From the NCBI GenBank assembly GCA_021732845.1, contig JAKFUF010000031.1, positions 1 through 36,381 of the forward strand: a stretch of DNA of 36,381 bases, in the 5' to 3' direction. Every line of letters starts with the position of its first letter. The first letter of the stretch is position 1. This DNA comes from Planctomycetaceae bacterium (lineage in GTDB: Bacteria; Planctomycetota; Planctomycetia; Planctomycetales; Planctomycetaceae). Below the pieces are notes generated by a model that did not search any database, was not told the origin of the DNA, and worked only from the letters and a program-made list of their open reading frames with translations. Of the stretch, positions 33,710 through 36,381 are shown one piece after another. The position numbers were made by a program, and so were the translations under genes.

Positions 33710-34948
33710 TCACTGGCCGATGAGCGAATGTGACCTCGGCACGCGGCTGCGCTTTTTCGTTGAGAGGGGCCGCACGCGCCGTTTTCGGGTGCGGTCGCGG
33801 GATTGAGCCTTTTGCTGCTTGCGCTTCGGCGATGGCGAACACTTGGCGGGCTTGGTGGGCGCACCGGTCGGTGGCGGTGCGGCGTCCAAAGTGGGCGCTG
33901 GTTCGAGGGTGGGCGCGAACGGTTCAGGCGCGGTCCCCGTGAGGTGCGGTGCGGCTGGCAGTTGAGAAGTGGAGTTGCGCGTGAACCCGACATCCACGGT
34001 GGGCGCGAACTCGTGGCTCAGATTCTGTCCGTTCACTGAAACAGTGGGCGCTGATTCTGTTTCGAGGGTGGGCGCGGAAACCAGGGGCTGTTGAGCGTGT
34101 GCCGAAGAGGTCATCGCTTCTTCCTGGCAAGCCGCCTCTGACATCAACACCCGCGCGGGCGCGGGCGAAGCGGTTTCGTTCAAAGTCTCAATCGACGTGG
34201 TAAGTTCTTCCGCCGCCGCGCGCTGATCACAGACAGCCGGCGCAGCTTGCTTTTGACGTTGGTCTGTCCCACGGCCGCGTTCCGCATCAAAGACCGCCTT
34301 CGCCAGTTCGGCGGCGACTTCATCAATAACCACCGGCGGTGCCTCGGGCGGAGTCGTTCCAACTGTGGCTTCCGCCTTCCGGCCACGGGATTTCTTCGCG
34401 TAGCGGCCACGCGGGTCCAGGTGATTCAAACAGTACTTGACCGCCCACGGCTCCCCCCGCTCCACCGCGCGGATCAGCCGCCGCAGCGACTTGCCCGCCC
34501 GCTCCGGCTGTTCCTCAACCTCCTCCGCCTCCAGTTTCGGCTCGCGCGGAGCCCTGTTCGCCTGCGCTTCCGTCGGCGGCTGTGGCTCATTGAACGGCGT
34601 CCAGAGCTGGTCCTCGCGGCACATGACGTAGTGGACCGCCCAGTCAATCCCCGCGTGCAGTGCCTTGCGCAAATGGTAGGTCGCCCGCGACAACAGCATC
34701 CGCCGCGCCCCATCGCGGGCGGCCTGCAGTGCGGGGGCACGCTCAATCCGCTTGTAGAGCGCCGAGCGGTTGATCCCCACCGCGAGCGCAACATACGACA
34801 GGACGCCGAGATGGGCCACGATGGCGTGGTACAAACCCTCGTCCGTCACCTTGCAGTCCGCCCGCTCCTTCCGCGCCCGCCCCTCGCCGGATGGAGCCAC
34901 ACCTGGAGGACTTTGGGAAGCCACCGAATCCTGAATAAAAACTTCCAT
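33710..34948 (-). CDS. HTH / terminase-small-subunit-like protein with APT repeats and Arg-rich tail, right copy
   Basis: 412 residues; the inverted paralogue of the gene at 1177. The first 197 residues differ from that copy at only a handful of positions, including the predicted helix-turn-helix and both AVERGEPWAVKY-type motifs. Residues about 198-275 diverge strongly. The APT repeat region and the basic tail (PSPKRKQQK, RTRKRRVRPLSTKKRS) are again conserved. The C-terminal end is one residue longer. The divergence pattern (conserved ends, variable middle) is unusual for a recent duplicate and may reflect selection or gene conversion. No partner gene; function unknown. Confidence 0.75.
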   Translation of the reverse strand: MEVFIQDSVASQSPPGVAPSGEGRARKERADCKVTDEGLYHAIVAHLGVLSYVALAVGINRSALYKRIERAPALQAARDGARRMLLSRATYHLRKALHAGIDWAVHYVMCREDQLWTPFNEPQPPTEAQANRAPREPKLEAEEVEEQPERAGKSLRRLIRAVERGEPWAVKYCLNHLDPRGRYAKKSRGRKAEATVGTTPPEAPPVVIDEVAAELAKAVFDAERGRGTDQRQKQAAPAVCDQRAAAEELTTSIETLNETASPAPARVLMSEAACQEEAMTSSAHAQQPLVSAPTLETESAPTVSVNGQNLSHEFAPTVDVGFTRNSTSQLPAAPHLTGTAPEPFAPTLEPAPTLDAAPPPTGAPTKPAKCSPSPKRKQQKAQSRDRTRKRRVRPLSTKKRSRVPRSHSLIGQ

Positions 34949-34987
34949 AATTCACCCGACAAAACACAATGTACCCATGTATCAAAT

Positions 34988-35016
34988 ACATTATCCGCCT
35001 GTCCTGTCGAAGTCAA
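34988..35016 (-). promoter_or_regulatory. Sigma70-type promoter of right HTH gene
   Basis: On the minus strand TTGACT (35011-35016) and TAATGT (34988-34993) are 17 bases apart, as in the left copy. The -10 box differs at one base from the left copy (TAATAT). Confidence 0.7.
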
Positions 35017-35058
35017 ACACAAAAACGGCAGAATTTCTATGTCGTTTCGCGCTTGTCA

Positions 35059-35196
35059 GCGTAAAGTCGACTTTCGCTCCTGCGAAAGGAGGCGAGCGTG
35101 GTCCGGCGCGGGCAAACACGGAGGCTCTGGATTCGCGCTGTCGGCATTGTCGCCAGACGTTCGCGTTCTTGTGCGGAGCAAAAGACGACTTTACGC
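35059..35196. repeat. MITE-like unit, best-preserved copy
   Basis: A 138-base unit with 22-base terminal inverted repeats, 20 of 22 positions identical (ends begin GCGTAAAGTCG on both strands). An inner hairpin is CTTTCGC-TCCT-GCGAAAG. No coding capacity. No obvious target-site duplication is visible. Confidence 0.8.
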
Positions 35197-35355
35197 CATT
35201 CACTTGTAGCGGCACGGCGCAAGCCGTCCGGTGATGCGCTGGGACAAACCGGTTGTTCCATTTGTCGATCGGCGTGGCGGGAGGGCTTTGGTCTCCAGAG
35301 CAGCGGGCAACTCGCAAGCCTCACGTCTTCCTCACTCGGGCACCGCAACGTTGCC

Positions 35356-36032
35356 GAGTCACTCCGTGACTCGAACCCAGCCGGACTGGCTGGGCGACTC
35401 TGAGGCTCACCGGAGGGCTTGTGCCCTGCCTGTCTGTGAATTGCAAGCCGTCGAGGAAGCCACGATGCGAGTCACGGAGTGACTCGACTACTTTGTGTTG
35501 CCTCTCGCTCGGCGAAAGGACGCGAGCATGGTCCGGCGCGGACAGACACGGAGGCTCTGGATTCGCGATGTCGGCATTGTCGCCAGACGTTCGCGTTCTG
35601 TTGCGGAGCACAAGACGACATTACGCCCACTTGTAGCGGCACGGCGCAAGCCGTCCGGTGAGCCGCTGGGACAAACCGGTTGTTTCCATTCGCCGATCGG
35701 CGTGGCGGGAGGGCTTTGGTCCTCCAGAGCCGCGGGCAACAGACGATCCGGGGTTTTCGAAGGACTTTCGAGTCATTTGCGAATCGTTCACACACCCAAG
35801 CAGCGCCCACCCTTCACCGTGGCTCAGCAGGAGCTGGAGCCCTCCCGCCGCGTCGATCGCAAGCTTCACGTCGTCCTCTCTCGGACACCGCAACGTTGCC
35901 GAGTCACTCCGTGACTCGAACCCGGCCTGAGTGACTGGGCGACTTTGAAACTCACCAGAGGGCTTGTGCCCTGCTGCTCGCTCTGGAGGGCAAGCCGTCG
36001 AGGAAGCCACGATGCGAGTCACGGAGTGACTC
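35356..36032. repeat. REP-like 17-bp palindromes, right set
   Basis: Four exact copies of GAGTCACTCCGTGACTC or its complement lie at 35356-35372, 35469-35485, 35901-35917 and 36016-36032. Together with four on the left they are the only exact copies I found in the window. Confidence 0.85.
35491..35626. repeat. MITE-like unit, right copy 2
   Basis: 136 bases with the intact GACGACATTACGC end on the right and a degraded CTTTGTGTTGCC end on the left. Confidence 0.7.
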
Positions 36033-36037
36033 GACTA

Positions 36038-36173
36038 CTTTGTGTTGCCTCTCGCTCTGCGAGAGGACGCGGGCGTGGTCCGGCGTGGACAAACACGGAG
36101 GCTCTGGATTCACGCTGTCGGCATTGTCGCCAGACGTTCGCGTTCTTGTGCGGATAAAAAGACGACTTTACGC
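36038..36173. repeat. MITE-like unit, right copy 3
   Basis: 136 bases, same ends as the second right copy; right end AAGACGACTTTACGC. Confidence 0.7.
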
Positions 36174-36255
36174 CCACTTGTAGCGGCACGGCGCGAGCCG
36201 TCCGGTGATACGCTGGGACAAACCGGTTGTTTCCATTTGTCGATCGGCGTGGCGG

Positions 36256-36381
36256 ATAGGGGTAGGGAGGGCCGATTGGTTTCGGCTCCCCCCTCCCTCC
36301 GAACCGGACTGGCGGATTTCCCGCATCCGGCTCTCCAGTTGATGGTCTTACCTGGGACAGGGTTGAAGTGCGAGTTTGTGG
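36256..36381 (-). mobile_element. 3' end of a group II intron (domains V-VI), truncated by window edge
   Basis: On the minus strand, 36333-36301 reads as a domain V: GAGCCGGA pairs with TCCGGTTC, the catalytic AGC triad is present, and a GAAA-type loop caps an upper GCGG/CCGC stem. The following 45 bases form a domain VI-like hairpin with a candidate branch-point A eight bases from the 3' end, and the intron ends in CCCTACCCCTAT at 36256, an AY terminus. The repeat sequence CCGCCACGCCGATCG resumes exactly at the junction (36255). The intron-encoded reverse transcriptase lies outside the window. Confidence 0.85.

Larger units (their letters stand above)
35197..36255. repeat. Right composite repeat array
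   Basis: Inverted counterpart of the left array (130-1060), with the same blocks in mirror order. The MITE-like units at 35491-35626 and 36038-36173 are 547 bases apart because the segment 35737-35847 is extra. TTGTAGCGGC strings mark the unit ends at 35204, 35631 and 36178. No credible coding sequence. The array is cut at 36255 by a group II intron. Confidence 0.85.

Noticed and set aside
1177-34948. The whole window as a composite transposon bounded by the inverted HTH genes
   Set aside because: The interior holds ordinary chromosomal genes, no transposase is present, and no target duplication is visible.

Overview
The window looks like a chromosome segment of a planctomycete. The evidence is the type of protein rather than any rRNA marker: a giant membrane-anchored WD40/TPR protein, Gly/Tyr-rich secreted TPR proteins, zinc-ribbon multi-pass membrane proteins, a twin-arginine secreted hypothetical, many long intergenic regions with hairpin repeats, and weak or absent Shine-Dalgarno sites before many genes. 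I cannot fix the genus. No rRNA, tRNA or CRISPR array was recognised.

Edges (1-2409 and 33710-36381). Two near-identical genes for a helix-turn-helix/terminase-small-subunit-like protein with an Arg-rich tail lie at opposite ends in inverted orientation. Each has a matching sigma70-type promoter. Behind each is a composite repeat array made of 136-138 bp MITE-like units and exact copies of a 17-bp palindrome (four per side). The right array is cut at 36255/36256 by the 3' end of a group II intron (domains V and VI on the minus strand) that continues beyond the window.

Interior, 2.5-8.3 kb: an MlrC/M81 metallopeptidase gene broken by one in-frame TAG, a decayed SUKH-3-like immunity gene, and the 1239-residue WD40/TPR protein. 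8.6-16.6 kb: DCC thiol-disulfide oxidoreductase, a membrane-anchored hypothetical, a ZIP metal transporter with a His-rich loop, small proteins, a Tat-secreted protein, MazG, a hypothetical, a repeat relic, then a dolichol-phosphate-mannose-synthase-like GT2 overlapping a Gly-rich TPR protein. 16.9-22.4 kb: an ACT-domain (GcvR-like) protein, an SMP-30/gluconolactonase, a secreted hypothetical, a cytoplasmic hypothetical, a Bfd-like ferredoxin behind a probable Fur box, and a zinc-ribbon membrane protein.

22.7-29.5 kb is a TetR regulator with an RND efflux system (periplasmic adaptor and inner-membrane permease), most likely one regulatory unit. The last 24 codons of the permease recur about 0.98 kb downstream as a remnant. 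Between the two copies lie a stand-alone EF-Tu domain III-like gene and several intergenic repeats. 29.5-33.3 kb holds a DMP19/DUF4375 gene, a Nudix hydrolase, an orphan HAMP histidine kinase and an ICMT-like membrane methyltransferase. Best candidates for something undescribed: the inverted HTH gene/palindrome/MITE-like cassette, and the small orphan immunity-like genes (SUKH-3, EF-Tu domain III-like, DMP19) set among decaying sequences.
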